From: Sulfurovum sp.
GTDB lineage: Bacteria > Campylobacterota > Campylobacteria > Campylobacterales > Sulfurovaceae
Length of the DNA: 16,209 nt
Reading direction: 5' to 3'
Assembly (NCBI GenBank): GCA_015663065.1
Contig: DQSX01000028.1
Span: forward strand, 1-16,209
Part shown: piece after piece, positions 1 through 8,800 of the stretch
How the letters are laid out: every line of letters starts with the position of its first letter
Numbering within the stretch: position 1 is the stretch's first letter
Program-made: the position numbers and the translations under genes
The notes under the pieces: model-generated
The model's database searches: none
What the model was told of the DNA's origin: nothing
What the model saw: the letters and a program-made list of their open reading frames with translations, nothing else

Positions 1-2
1 GA

Positions 3-125
3 GTTAAAGAGAAGCTATGGAAAGAAGCATTTTGGAGCAGAAGTTTCTTTTTGGCTACAACAGGTGGAGTTACTTTGGAAGTTTTAAAACAGTATGTAGA
101 AAGTCAAGGAAGCAACAGTAAATGA
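3..125 (+). CDS. tnpA: IS200/IS605-family transposase TnpA, C-terminal fragment (5' end beyond window)
   Basis: Read in the frame starting at base 3, the window opens inside a protein ending KLWKEAFWSRSFFLATTGGV, then LEVLKQYVESQG and NSK-stop. The FWSRSFF-ATTGGV segment followed by a helix of the form VLKQYVESQ is the usual C-terminus of Y1 (HUH) transposases of the IS200/IS605 family. In those enzymes a helix-borne tyrosine makes the covalent bond to single-stranded DNA; the Tyr codon at 93-95 is the likely nucleophile. The HUH motif would lie upstream, outside the window. The frame is open with no damage in the visible part, so the gene may be intact. It is transcribed toward the - strand operon (convergent). 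Family assignment rests on motif recognition alone. Confidence 0.82.
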   Translation, partial: VKEKLWKEAFWSRSFFLATTGGVTLEVLKQYVESQGSNSK

Positions 126-156
126 GTACTATACCAAACACACCATACGTGAACTA

Positions 157-202
157 CCCAATCGCTCTTGTACTTGCACTCTCTGCGAGAAAGACCGTTG
201 GG
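157..202. repeat. Imperfect bulged palindrome in the IS right end
   Basis: Arms CCCAATCGCTCTT (157-169) and AAGACCGTTGGG (191-202) pair over 11 positions with one bulged T and one mismatch, leaving a 21-nt loop. Inside the loop, TCTC-TGC-GAGA can form a second small stem. TnpA of IS200/IS605 elements binds such subterminal imperfect hairpins, so this is probably the transposase recognition structure. It could also slow transcription from either side, but there is no T-run to make a convincing terminator. Confidence 0.5.
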
Positions 203-221
203 ATTTCTGCTTATAAAGTGA

Positions 222-824
222 TTAAAAAAGCTTCTTGTAAACCTTTCTTGGATCAAGCGATATATTCTCAAAACGGCTCTCTATTATTAGACAACAGAGT
301 ACTTCTTTATTAATGATATGATATAAAGACCCGTCCTGTAATTTGAATGACTCTTGTATTAGTGCTGTTTTTTGTGCGATAGATTCACTTTCTATCACCT
401 CTTTCAAATCCGCGTCTAAAACTAAAATAAAACTTGTATCCACACTCTTGGCGTAGGATATCTCTTCAACCTTATTGATCGTATCATAAAAGAGGTTTAC
501 GAAATTGGACAGCGCCATTACATAGATCTCAGACTTGCTTAGTTCATGTTCTTCCTCATACCTTTTTACTCTCTTCAAAAGAGCAGGAGTAACCCTTATC
601 ATTACTTTATCTGTAGGAACTTTCTCATTCACCTTTAATGACTTAGGCTCAAACTTATATTTATCTTCCATCATATAAGTAGTTGCCAGAAATGATACCT
701 TTGCAATATTAAGGTTAACTCCTGGTAATTTCTTCCTAATATCATCTAAGGCATCCAATAATAGTGTGGGGCATAAAAAAGAATTATATTTATGTTCGTG
801 CACTCTATCTCCCATCGTATTCAC
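222..824 (-). CDS. Hypothetical protein with ribbon-helix-helix-like segments; possible DNA-binding regulator
   Basis: This is a soluble protein of 200 residues with no signal peptide, and I do not recognise it as a named family. Residues ~73-112 (VMIRVTPALLKRVKRYEEE, then LSKSEIYVMALSNFV) have the strand-helix-turn-helix layout of ribbon-helix-helix (MetJ/Arc) DNA-binding domains. Residues ~14-52 and ~130-163 show weaker versions of the same pattern. Tandem RHH proteins include F-plasmid TraY, a relaxosome component and regulator, so a role in operon control or DNA processing is possible but inferred. The gene overlaps the upstream ATPase by 20 bases if it starts at the GTG (822-824, preceded by GAGAAG at short spacing). 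An ATG at 813-815 is the alternative. It is the last gene of the operon, and its stop abuts the insertion sequence end, so the C-terminus may have been changed by that insertion. Confidence 0.75.
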   Translation of the reverse strand: MNTMGDRVHEHKYNSFLCPTLLLDALDDIRKKLPGVNLNIAKVSFLATTYMMEDKYKFEPKSLKVNEKVPTDKVMIRVTPALLKRVKRYEEEHELSKSEIYVMALSNFVNLFYDTINKVEEISYAKSVDTSFILVLDADLKEVIESESIAQKTALIQESFKLQDGSLYHIINKEVLCCLIIESRFENISLDPRKVYKKLF

Positions 825-2172
825 TATAACTTCTCACATCTGAGCAATGTCCTACAAAATCCTCAAGGTAAGAAATTAAATTTCTGTAATTTTTGATGGT
901 CTTATTTACTGACAGGACAAATTCTTCATCAAAAATATGGTCTTCTTGCGTCGTAGTAAAAATATTATCCTCTGCCATCTTCCTAATTCTTCTGTTCCTC
1001 TCTTCTAGTTCCAGTATCGATACTATATAGCTGTTATAGTTGTGATATAAAGCATTAATTAGATCTTTTGTCATCTTAATATGGAGAGAATAATACTCTT
1101 CCAATTCCGAGACAGGCACAACTATTTTTTTAGTAAGAAAATCGTTAAGATGCGACTGCTTTGCTGTGTTTAATTTAGAAAATTCATCTTCTGCATTTTT
1201 TAACAGTTTTTGTGCATATTGGGGCGTAGAAAACAAATGTCTGAAAATAGCTTTTTTTAACTTCTCTTTTTCATCATAATCATTCCAGATGATATGATTT
1301 AAAAGTAAAAAGTCACTTTCGTCTACCTCTTTTCTTCCATTAAGATAGGCCGAAACTCGCATAACAGTTCTAATTGCACCCACAAGTCTTCTATCTGAAA
1401 CCTCAATATTTTCTTCGTGAATAAGCTTATTTTTAAGTTCAGTAAAGCTCTTCACAATCTCATCTTTCAACTCAATAGTTTCACATGCGACCTTAGAAAC
1501 AAACTCTATATCATCTAAATATAGTTCGGTTTCAACATCACTACTACTATCTATATTCCCTTGCACCATATCATAAAAGTTCTCATCTTCCCTAATACGT
1601 TCCACTACCATTCGGAATAAAAAACGGTCATTAAGAGCACCCAACACCTCAGCAGTAGGAAGTTCATTAGAGGCACCAAAAAGTGTTTTTAGTGGCACCT
1701 TTACTGGCGGTGCACCTTCAGGATGATACTCTCTATCTTCTGACATTATTCCTAAGAGACCATTGTTTACTTCACTCTTTGCTTTCCATATTTCATCCAA
1801 GAACACAAAGTCTGCAGTAAGAAGGGTATAATCTTTGTTGTGTACTATATCTCCATTAGGTGTTATGATCCTCTCTCCAAACAATGCCTTGGTCTTGGTA
1901 TCATGCATCATTAAATGACTGAATTTTGTTGCATCCTTTACAGAGTTCATTACTGCCTTTAGAAGCTTTGTTTTTGCCACACCTGGTTTACCTATCAGGA
2001 AAATGTTCTGTGCTGAAAAAATGGTCAAGACTAAAATTGCAGAGAGTTCTTCTCTCTCAACTACTTTAGAATTCAACTCATTAATAAGAGATACGGCTTT
2101 ATTGTGCAGAATTTCTTGCACCTCATCCATAAATACTTCTTCCATGTGCGAGTTATCTTTTTTGACTGTCAT
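805..2172 (-). CDS. RavA/MoxR-type AAA+ ATPase
   Basis: This is a cytoplasmic ATPase of ~455 residues. From this start, Walker A is GKPGVAKT at residues ~61-68 and Walker B is FVFLDEI at ~122-128. A sensor-1 segment FGASNELP and an arginine-finger region NDRFLFR follow. VFLDEIWKA and ASNELP-AEVLGALNDR are very close in form to E. coli RavA, a MoxR-class AAA+ protein. RavA-like ATPases form hexamers and usually act as chaperones with a vWA-domain partner (ViaA); no vWA gene lies beside this one. The C-terminal ~200 residues are helical and lack a recognised domain. The start chosen is the ATG at 2170-2172, which overlaps the preceding gene's TGA as ATGA, with AGGAG 11 bases upstream. The ATG at 2179-2181 is only two bases from that AGGAG and is less likely. 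Its substrate here is unknown; remodelling of the secreted giants' assembly machinery is a guess. Confidence 0.88.
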   Translation of the reverse strand: MTVKKDNSHMEEVFMDEVQEILHNKAVSLINELNSKVVEREELSAILVLTIFSAQNIFLIGKPGVAKTKLLKAVMNSVKDATKFSHLMMHDTKTKALFGERIITPNGDIVHNKDYTLLTADFVFLDEIWKAKSEVNNGLLGIMSEDREYHPEGAPPVKVPLKTLFGASNELPTAEVLGALNDRFLFRMVVERIREDENFYDMVQGNIDSSSDVETELYLDDIEFVSKVACETIELKDEIVKSFTELKNKLIHEENIEVSDRRLVGAIRTVMRVSAYLNGRKEVDESDFLLLNHIIWNDYDEKEKLKKAIFRHLFSTPQYAQKLLKNAEDEFSKLNTAKQSHLNDFLTKKIVVPVSELEEYYSLHIKMTKDLINALYHNYNSYIVSILELEERNRRIRKMAEDNIFTTTQEDHIFDEEFVLSVNKTIKNYRNLISYLEDFVGHCSDVRSYSEYDGR

Positions 2173-2188
2173 GGTGTACATGGCTCCT
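2169..2188 (-). promoter_or_regulatory. Coupled stop/start ATGA with upstream AGGAG
   Basis: The TGA of the 1220-residue gene (2169-2171) and the ATG of the ATPase gene (2170-2172) overlap as ATGA. An AGGAG lies at 2184-2188, inside the upstream coding sequence. This decides the ATPase start and implies that ribosomes finishing the large exported protein reinitiate on the ATPase. Confidence 0.6.
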
Positions 2189-5100
2189 GATTTCTATAAC
2201 ATTCGTACTCTCTGGTTTCTAGTTTATTTAAATGGACAAAGAAAAATCTATTCGCATAAGGCATTGGTTTCTTTAGCTTCACTTCAAAATACTTATCAGC
2301 ATCCACTGCTTTGAATTTAATATAGTATGCCGAGAAATCTTTCACATAAGCATCGTTGCTCTTGGAACATTTGTGTCCATCCGGAGTAAGGTTTTCGTAG
2401 TATACCCCAGATACTCCTCCGCCCCACTCTACGAAGTTATCATACCTGCACGCCTTATCAAAATTACCGTCTTCTATATCATGCGCCAAACCAAACTCAT
2501 CAGAGAGAGAGAACATGACTTTTGCAAAAGAATACTTGTAGGCTCCTCCATCTATAAAATCACTATCCGATATGATCTTTTTACCAAGAATATTTTTATT
2601 CTTATCCAGTGCGATTATTTCATAATCCCCACGATATGGAACAAAAACTGTTACAGTGTTAGTGGCACCCATATAGATATTGTTCACCGGCTTATTTATT
2701 ACTATTGTATGGTTGTCTGTACTAGTATTTGTCTTCTTTCCACTAAACTTATACCATTTTATTTTTCCGGGATAAGTAACACAACCATCTCTCTCACATG
2801 GTCTGATAAGTACAGAGTTTATCTGATCCATAGAATATCCTGCAAAGTACAGAGACTCCTCTTTCAACTTTTTATAATCTTGAAGTACTTGCTCAAAGTC
2901 GCCTCTCTTTTGCATTGCAGATTGGAACTTCATTCTTTCATATGTATAGACTCTACTCTGTGCATCATACTCTCTAAAGTCATAGCCATATACATTAGGC
3001 ACATACGCTGTACTTGGATCCAATGTCTTCTTAATATCCCAATGGCTTCGTATCATACCAAAACGCTTGCTTCCGGCAAAAAAGAGGATAATTACTGCTA
3101 CTGCAATACCGATACCAATAGATGCCAAAGGATACAAACCCGCAGCAATTCCAATACCGGCAGCACCTGCTCCTCCTGCAGCAGCTGCACCAAAGTTGTT
3201 GTCTCCGTCTGCATCTCCCCCTGGGTTAAGTGCGCCAAATGAGAGTGTCTCAAAATAAGGATCATATGAGTTGGGTTCTTTATTTTTGGTTGTCTGCTTT
3301 TTAGACATAATATCAAAATGGTAATCCAATGGTTCCAAGATCGCAGATTGGGGAATAAGCGGAAATATCTCCTTATTATTTATTTTAACGATATTATTCT
3401 TAGGAAGCTGAAAACGGTAGTTGCTCATATATCCGAATCTTCCCGGTGCATACTCTTGAATTACAATCATATCTTTTGTACCGTCAAGTCCAGTAGCAAT
3501 AGAACCTTCTGTTTCAACGAAGTCCTGAAACTCATGATCAATAGGGTTAATATTTATCGGTGCCGGCTCTTCTGCTTGGCCTATCACACAAGTCTTGGTC
3601 TCAGTTCCACTATAGCTTGTAAAACGGTCCATACCTAAACATGTAGCATATTTTTGACACTGCTCTTCATCAACATGATTATCTTCGGTAGACATTTCTA
3701 CCTTTCCCGTTGCGACATTGATATCAACGAACTTTATAATCGAGTCACCACTTAACGGAGGAGAGGTAAGCACACAGTTCTTAATTGTGAGTGCTCCTCC
3801 GTCTCCTCTTAATTCAGCATTGGAATCAATCCCAATTTTCGCAAAAGGGTAATCTTCGTAAGCTATTTCATTGGTTACGTCGATTAAGCCTGTTTTTGTT
3901 GCGGCATTACTACAACTAAAGGCAGTCACTACAGAAACGACTTGATACGGAGCATCCGCACGGCTCTTTTGCAAGATTCCTAATGGTGTAATGCTCTGGT
4001 CTACAAAAAGAGAACTTATACGCTTTTCAAACCATCCATCTGAATTAAAATACGCATCACACTCCTCTTGTGTCACCCCATCTGCCTCCAACGTCCTCTC
4101 TTCCGGCTCCGAAGAGTAACTTTGAGATTTTATATTTGATATCTGATAAGGGAGTTGGTTTATTGGGTCTGGCTGATCTACATTATCATGATACTCTCCA
4201 CTGATAAAGGCTTTTTCTATCACTGTAGTAAAGAATCCTCTGTTGAGGTAATCAAACACTACATTCACATAAGGTCTTGAATCCTCGATGTTGTTGGTGC
4301 GTACACATTCTGGATCATTTGCATAGATGTCCGGCTCAGTGATACTCGTTTCTAATGTATGCATTGTCTTTATCTTGGTTGAAATACACTTCTTTATCGT
4401 GGTATTTGTCTCTTCTATCTCCTCATATCTAAGACAGTCTGATTTGGAATAGGTCATCTCTCTAATTTGGTCATTCTCAATGACTTCACCGGTAGTTTTA
4501 CATTTTGCACGTAGCGCCTTGATTGTTCCGTCTGGGTGATATACCGGTGTATAGCTAGGATCTCCATAGATCTTTTCACATATATACTGCTCCTTACACT
4601 CTTTTCCAGTACTCTTATTGGACAGAATACATGTTCTAAGCTCATCACATTGTGAGCCCGGACACTCTTTAGGGAAGATTACAATCTCTTCTCTTTTAAG
4701 ACAGCTGTTAGCACTTGGATTTTCTGCAGGACACTCATAAACAAAGGTTTTGATCTTATCCTTCATCTTCACCCTGATCTTCTCACCATTCTTCACAATA
4801 TAGCCCCAAGTGTAATCCTTAAAGGTAGGCAATTGTGAAATTTTCTTACAGTTATGCTCAATATATCCCGCACACTCATTCTCTTCGCAGGCAGGCTGAA
4901 TCGGTTCCTCTAGACACTGACCGCTATTACCTCCCCCTGCAGTTCTACTATAGTACTTTTTGCAAGTTACCCGTTTTGTACCAGTATTCTCTTCTTCTAT
5001 TGCCTCTTTACGTTCTGTACATACAGTCACACGCTGAGGAACATCAGGCATCAGGAAGTTGGAAAGATCTATTTCCTTACCTCCCCATATAAGCGTCTCT

Positions 5101-5831
5101 TTGTTGTGGTTGATGAAAGAACTCTCAACTCTCCACCATGGAGCACATATCTTGATTGGTTTAAGATAATCATTTGTCTTGATTCTGATAGCACATTTCT
5201 TGTACTCATTTCCTGAAGCTCTCATCCATTTTGTGCTTCCGCCTTTTTTATAGACATAGAGTTTATTTTGATCACATGGACTATTGACATACAAAAAGTT
5301 ACTATATCCCTGAACAATTCCATCACTATTAACATAATCCTGAGTACAGTCTGCTCTAGTCATCCCTACCCACATCTCATCATCAAGAAATTGTCCTTTA
5401 GATACAGCAGAGTTCTCTACTGGACTTGCAGGTGCATAGACATTCCCTACATACTTTTGTGTCAGTGCAACACACTGAGAAAACGTCATACTTGAGCGGG
5501 AAACTGCAAAACTGTTATTGTTAAAAACTTTGATCTTCTCAAAATCTTTTCTGAATGTTAATTTATTGGCATTATTCTCAACATACTTACAGTTCTTCTC
5601 TTGAATATCAAATACACCATATCCAGAAAAGATCCTTTTGTTTGGATACTCACTTAGATCTTCTCTATCTACAACTTTGTAGGTGCCACCCTCCATCTTC
5701 TCTTTATAGAACCCAAAAGGCATCTTTGTAACTTTGGTGGTATCGACGGTATCTTCCCTAATATCGTTAGGTACCACATCTGCAAACACTAGAGAGATTG
5801 AGACCACAAAGACTATAATTTTTTGTAACAT
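2169..5831 (-). CDS. Giant Cys-rich exported/membrane protein with N-terminal C-type-lectin-like domain
   Basis: This protein of 1220 residues is not recognised as a named family. It has a signal peptide at residues 1-~18 (ending VFADV). Residues ~105-218 resemble a C-type lectin fold: a helix MTFSQCVALTQKY, then an APASPVENSAV segment, a MWVGM strand, a SDG...YSNF loop and a terminal CAIRI strand. Residues ~225-750 are Cys-rich, with about two dozen cysteines. Residues ~880-919 are Gly/Ala-rich then strongly hydrophobic: one membrane helix, or a hairpin turning at Pro901. A basic SKRFGMIR segment, a coiled segment (~950-1000) and a β-rich C-terminal region with six cysteines follow. I count 35 Cys in all, implying disulfides formed outside the cytoplasm. 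The start has AGGAG at 5839-5843, seven bases upstream, and overlaps the previous gene by 19 bases. It occupies a place where F-like operons keep the adhesin TraN, so a surface adhesion role is inferred. Confidence 0.82.
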   Translation of the reverse strand: MLQKIIVFVVSISLVFADVVPNDIREDTVDTTKVTKMPFGFYKEKMEGGTYKVVDREDLSEYPNKRIFSGYGVFDIQEKNCKYVENNANKLTFRKDFEKIKVFNNNSFAVSRSSMTFSQCVALTQKYVGNVYAPASPVENSAVSKGQFLDDEMWVGMTRADCTQDYVNSDGIVQGYSNFLYVNSPCDQNKLYVYKKGGSTKWMRASGNEYKKCAIRIKTNDYLKPIKICAPWWRVESSFINHNKETLIWGGKEIDLSNFLMPDVPQRVTVCTERKEAIEEENTGTKRVTCKKYYSRTAGGGNSGQCLEEPIQPACEENECAGYIEHNCKKISQLPTFKDYTWGYIVKNGEKIRVKMKDKIKTFVYECPAENPSANSCLKREEIVIFPKECPGSQCDELRTCILSNKSTGKECKEQYICEKIYGDPSYTPVYHPDGTIKALRAKCKTTGEVIENDQIREMTYSKSDCLRYEEIEETNTTIKKCISTKIKTMHTLETSITEPDIYANDPECVRTNNIEDSRPYVNVVFDYLNRGFFTTVIEKAFISGEYHDNVDQPDPINQLPYQISNIKSQSYSSEPEERTLEADGVTQEECDAYFNSDGWFEKRISSLFVDQSITPLGILQKSRADAPYQVVSVVTAFSCSNAATKTGLIDVTNEIAYEDYPFAKIGIDSNAELRGDGGALTIKNCVLTSPPLSGDSIIKFVDINVATGKVEMSTEDNHVDEEQCQKYATCLGMDRFTSYSGTETKTCVIGQAEEPAPININPIDHEFQDFVETEGSIATGLDGTKDMIVIQEYAPGRFGYMSNYRFQLPKNNIVKINNKEIFPLIPQSAILEPLDYHFDIMSKKQTTKNKEPNSYDPYFETLSFGALNPGGDADGDNNFGAAAAGGAGAAGIGIAAGLYPLASIGIGIAVAVIILFFAGSKRFGMIRSHWDIKKTLDPSTAYVPNVYGYDFREYDAQSRVYTYERMKFQSAMQKRGDFEQVLQDYKKLKEESLYFAGYSMDQINSVLIRPCERDGCVTYPGKIKWYKFSGKKTNTSTDNHTIVINKPVNNIYMGATNTVTVFVPYRGDYEIIALDKNKNILGKKIISDSDFIDGGAYKYSFAKVMFSLSDEFGLAHDIEDGNFDKACRYDNFVEWGGGVSGVYYENLTPDGHKCSKSNDAYVKDFSAYYIKFKAVDADKYFEVKLKKPMPYANRFFFVHLNKLETREYECYRNQEPCTP

Positions 5832-8800
5832 GTACCATCTCCTGCATCAATAGAATTTTTACAACCTAGTTTTTCACACATGCCACTTTGGGTGTTTAAG
5901 GTATCTCCACTATCACACTCTGCTTGAACACACCGATTATCTTCTTGTTGGTATATTCCTGGTGTGTCCGGACATCCGGTTTTGTTTCCGCATACAGAGA
6001 AGTAGTCATTATTTATGTCACAGCGCTGTTTAAGACATATAGTACTGTTAAGAACCAAATCTCTGTCTTTTGGTTTGATCACTGTTCCAGTAAAATGCTC
6101 TTTACAACTTGCCACTCCACAATTGTGCGACTCGCAGCTCCATGGTGAACACACAAAGGTTGTATAAACACCTTTTTTTACGATCTTCTTGATCGCAAAC
6201 TCTGCTTGAGGATTGCTGTATGCACCATTCTTTTCAATCACACAGAACTCTCCAAACTCTCCATTGAGATAAGGAGTAAGAGCTCTAAGTGTTGACATCT
6301 CAACCTCATCATTTAAGTCTCTATCACTAAGGAAGTATTGTGTACCCCTTATGTGTGCTAAACATGATGCTGTATCCATCTCCTCATTGGAGATGGCATA
6401 AGTGATGTTTGCCTCTGATGTCACAAAAGAGGTAAATCCTAGTCCATACAGCTTATCAAGGTCTGTAAACTCATGCCTATAGCCTTCACCATAGTCTACA
6501 TCTTTGACATATTTAAGAGGTTCAATGAAGCCGATCGGCCCTCTTGTAAAGCTGTCCCAAAACTCAATTCTGTTATTGTTTGCCCTTGCAGCAACAATAG
6601 GATAAGAGATGATCTTCTCTTTGAAAACAACTTCACTTTCAGTAAATGTCCCAATCGTGACAAGTGTTGCTGCCCCATGTACAGAAACATCACCTTCCCC
6701 TCCATATTTATCCTTGTTCGGATTACTTCCTTCAAAGTCATAGTGTGCAATCAGTCCACTTGTTACCAACTCTCCATTGAGAGCCATTGTGCTTTCTGTA
6801 GCATTGAGCCCCTTGCTCCAAATCTTAAAATCTGCAACCGTAATATCAGGAGTATAGCTTCCTTGCGCATAATATCTATCCCCTATTCTAAGGGGCTCAT
6901 TTCGGACGTTGCTGTTTGTTACCTTTATAGCACCACTATAAGCCATACTCCAACTTTTATCATCTACTTTTACTGTGACGTTTGATCCGTCATAACTAAA
7001 CAAGATATTTTTAAACTCTCCAAGGGGGAGTGATAACCCGGTACTGATCCATACCCAATCTTTGTTTTCCGTATATAGTGCAAACTTTATAATTCTATTG
7101 TTATCCACAGAGAGTTCATATTGCCCCTCTTTATTATACAAGATATCATAGTTTGTAGTAGGGGTATCATCAAGCCTGACATTCATATATACAGCCATTT
7201 GTGTTTTACCAACCATATCGATGTTATTAGAATTTGGAATACTAAGATAATCGCTTCCTGCAGTCAAGTCATACGCCTTAGACTCTCTTGTGTGCTCTAC
7301 TGTCTCTGCAACTTCTACAGTTTGACCAAAATCTCCAACCTTCCCAGAAAGCTTACAGCTTGATTCAATTTTACCAAGAGCTGCACCTCCTGCGTCAAAT
7401 CCCTCTATAGAATTTTGATTTACTTTTAGGTATGTAATACCATTAAAAGAACCACTGTTGTGCATTCTAGTAATAGTATCTTGTGAGAGCTCGCCTGCAA
7501 AGATATTGATTCCTGCAACACTTCCGGTAAACATTCCGTCAGCCCCAAGCCCTGCGCCAGATAAGTACATTGGTTGCATCATATTTGAGGTAGGATTTTT
7601 TACAGAAATTGACCCACTTTCACTTCCTTTCATATAGATATCTCTTACTGTTACAGTGGGAGCAGGAGCAGATTCTGCATCCTGATATCTAAAATAATTA
7701 GCTAAAAGTACTGGCTTAATATAGGCAACACCCGGCATAAACTTATAAAGACTTGTCTCCTCTGGAGCATTTACTCCGCCTCCGAATGTATTGGTTCTAG
7801 GATACACTCCATCCCTAAGACTTTCAGCGGCAAACAGTGCCCAAGTGTCACTCAATCCGCCCCTATTGTTTCTCACGGCTGTTCCGGCAGTAATCTTGTT
7901 GCCCCACCATCCTTGCTTGAGGGTGATTTCCCACTCGCCACCAAGATCCCTGATGCCTCCTTCAGGCCATGCACCCGAACCTGACCTGTATCGTGTGTAA
8001 TAGTAATCTGGGTATGTATAGCCATCACTATTTGTATATCCATACCAAATAAAACTGTGCGAGTGCTGTACGCCACGATACCACATGCCCGGACCATTAT
8101 CCCATCCTGAAGCATCCAGAACATACATTTTTGTATCTCCTGGGTTCAGGTCGCGAGAAAATCTTGTATCGGTTGCGCCTGCATACCTCATGTAGTTATA
8201 TGGAGTAATACGATTATAGTCACTGTCAAAATTGCTTATCCCGAAATACTGAAGAGGGTCATTTGAGCCATAGGCATCCCCTTGATGATTGGATATCTCA
8301 AGTGTGGCACCTAAAGTATAGGTTACAGATGTGTCGATAGGAAAAAACTCATTGACACCCCAAGCACCTATTTTATGATCATCTCTAGGCTTAACTGAAG
8401 TGTATGCATATTCTCCGTTGATAGAACCAAAACCAATAATAATATATCTACTTAAGGATTGTTCTACTCCATCTATATATAATTTATTGGGCTGGACACT
8501 ACCTTGAGTAAATACTGCAGTGATTCTGTGCCAACCACCTGCCATACTGTCCGCTTGAATACCCCATATATTTCCCTCTTCATCATTAAAGCCAAAGACA
8601 TCTTTGCCGTCTGCAGCCGTAGACATCCAAAGTCCATAATCTCCAAAGGAAAAGACGCTTCCTTTGCCTTCTCCATCCCATTTCATCCAGAAATCTACAG
8701 TTCTCTTGTCTCCCTCTGTTACTGGATGATCAAGATCACCTAATGGGTACGCGCTGCGTGCACTACTGTTGAATTTAAGAGATATGCCTGTTGGCGAGTC

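Larger units (their letters stand above)
1..215 (+). mobile_element. Right end of an IS200/IS605-type insertion sequence (partial, cut by window edge)
   Basis: This stretch holds the 3' end of a tnpA-like gene (stop at 123-125) and then about 90 non-coding bases with an imperfect palindrome at 157-202, followed by GGGATTTCTGC. Elements of this family end in subterminal bulged hairpins rather than inverted repeats, and this arrangement fits that plan. The exact right tip is not visible to me; 215 is an estimate. The left end lies outside the window. The element's tip lies within a few bases of the stop codon (222-224) of the opposing 200-aa gene, so the insertion may have fixed or altered that gene's end. 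Confidence 0.6.

Noticed and set aside
157..202. Rho-independent terminator for tnpA or for the operon
   Set aside because: The stem is bulged with a 21-nt loop and no T-run follows on either strand; IS-end recognition is the better explanation.
122..313. 63-codon + strand ORF overlapping the tnpA stop as ATGA
   Set aside because: It runs through the IS right-end palindrome and then antisense through the end of the RHH-like gene; its protein matches nothing and has no TnpB features.
2373..3242. 289-codon + strand ORF opposite the 1220-aa gene
   Set aside because: It is antisense to a gene with signal peptide, ribosome site and domain evidence; its composition (Ile/Tyr/Cys/Ser-rich) is that of a reverse-complement shadow.
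6473..6985. 170-codon + strand ORF opposite the 1798-aa gene
   Set aside because: It lies wholly antisense to recognised LamG-encoding sequence and lacks a plausible protein pattern.
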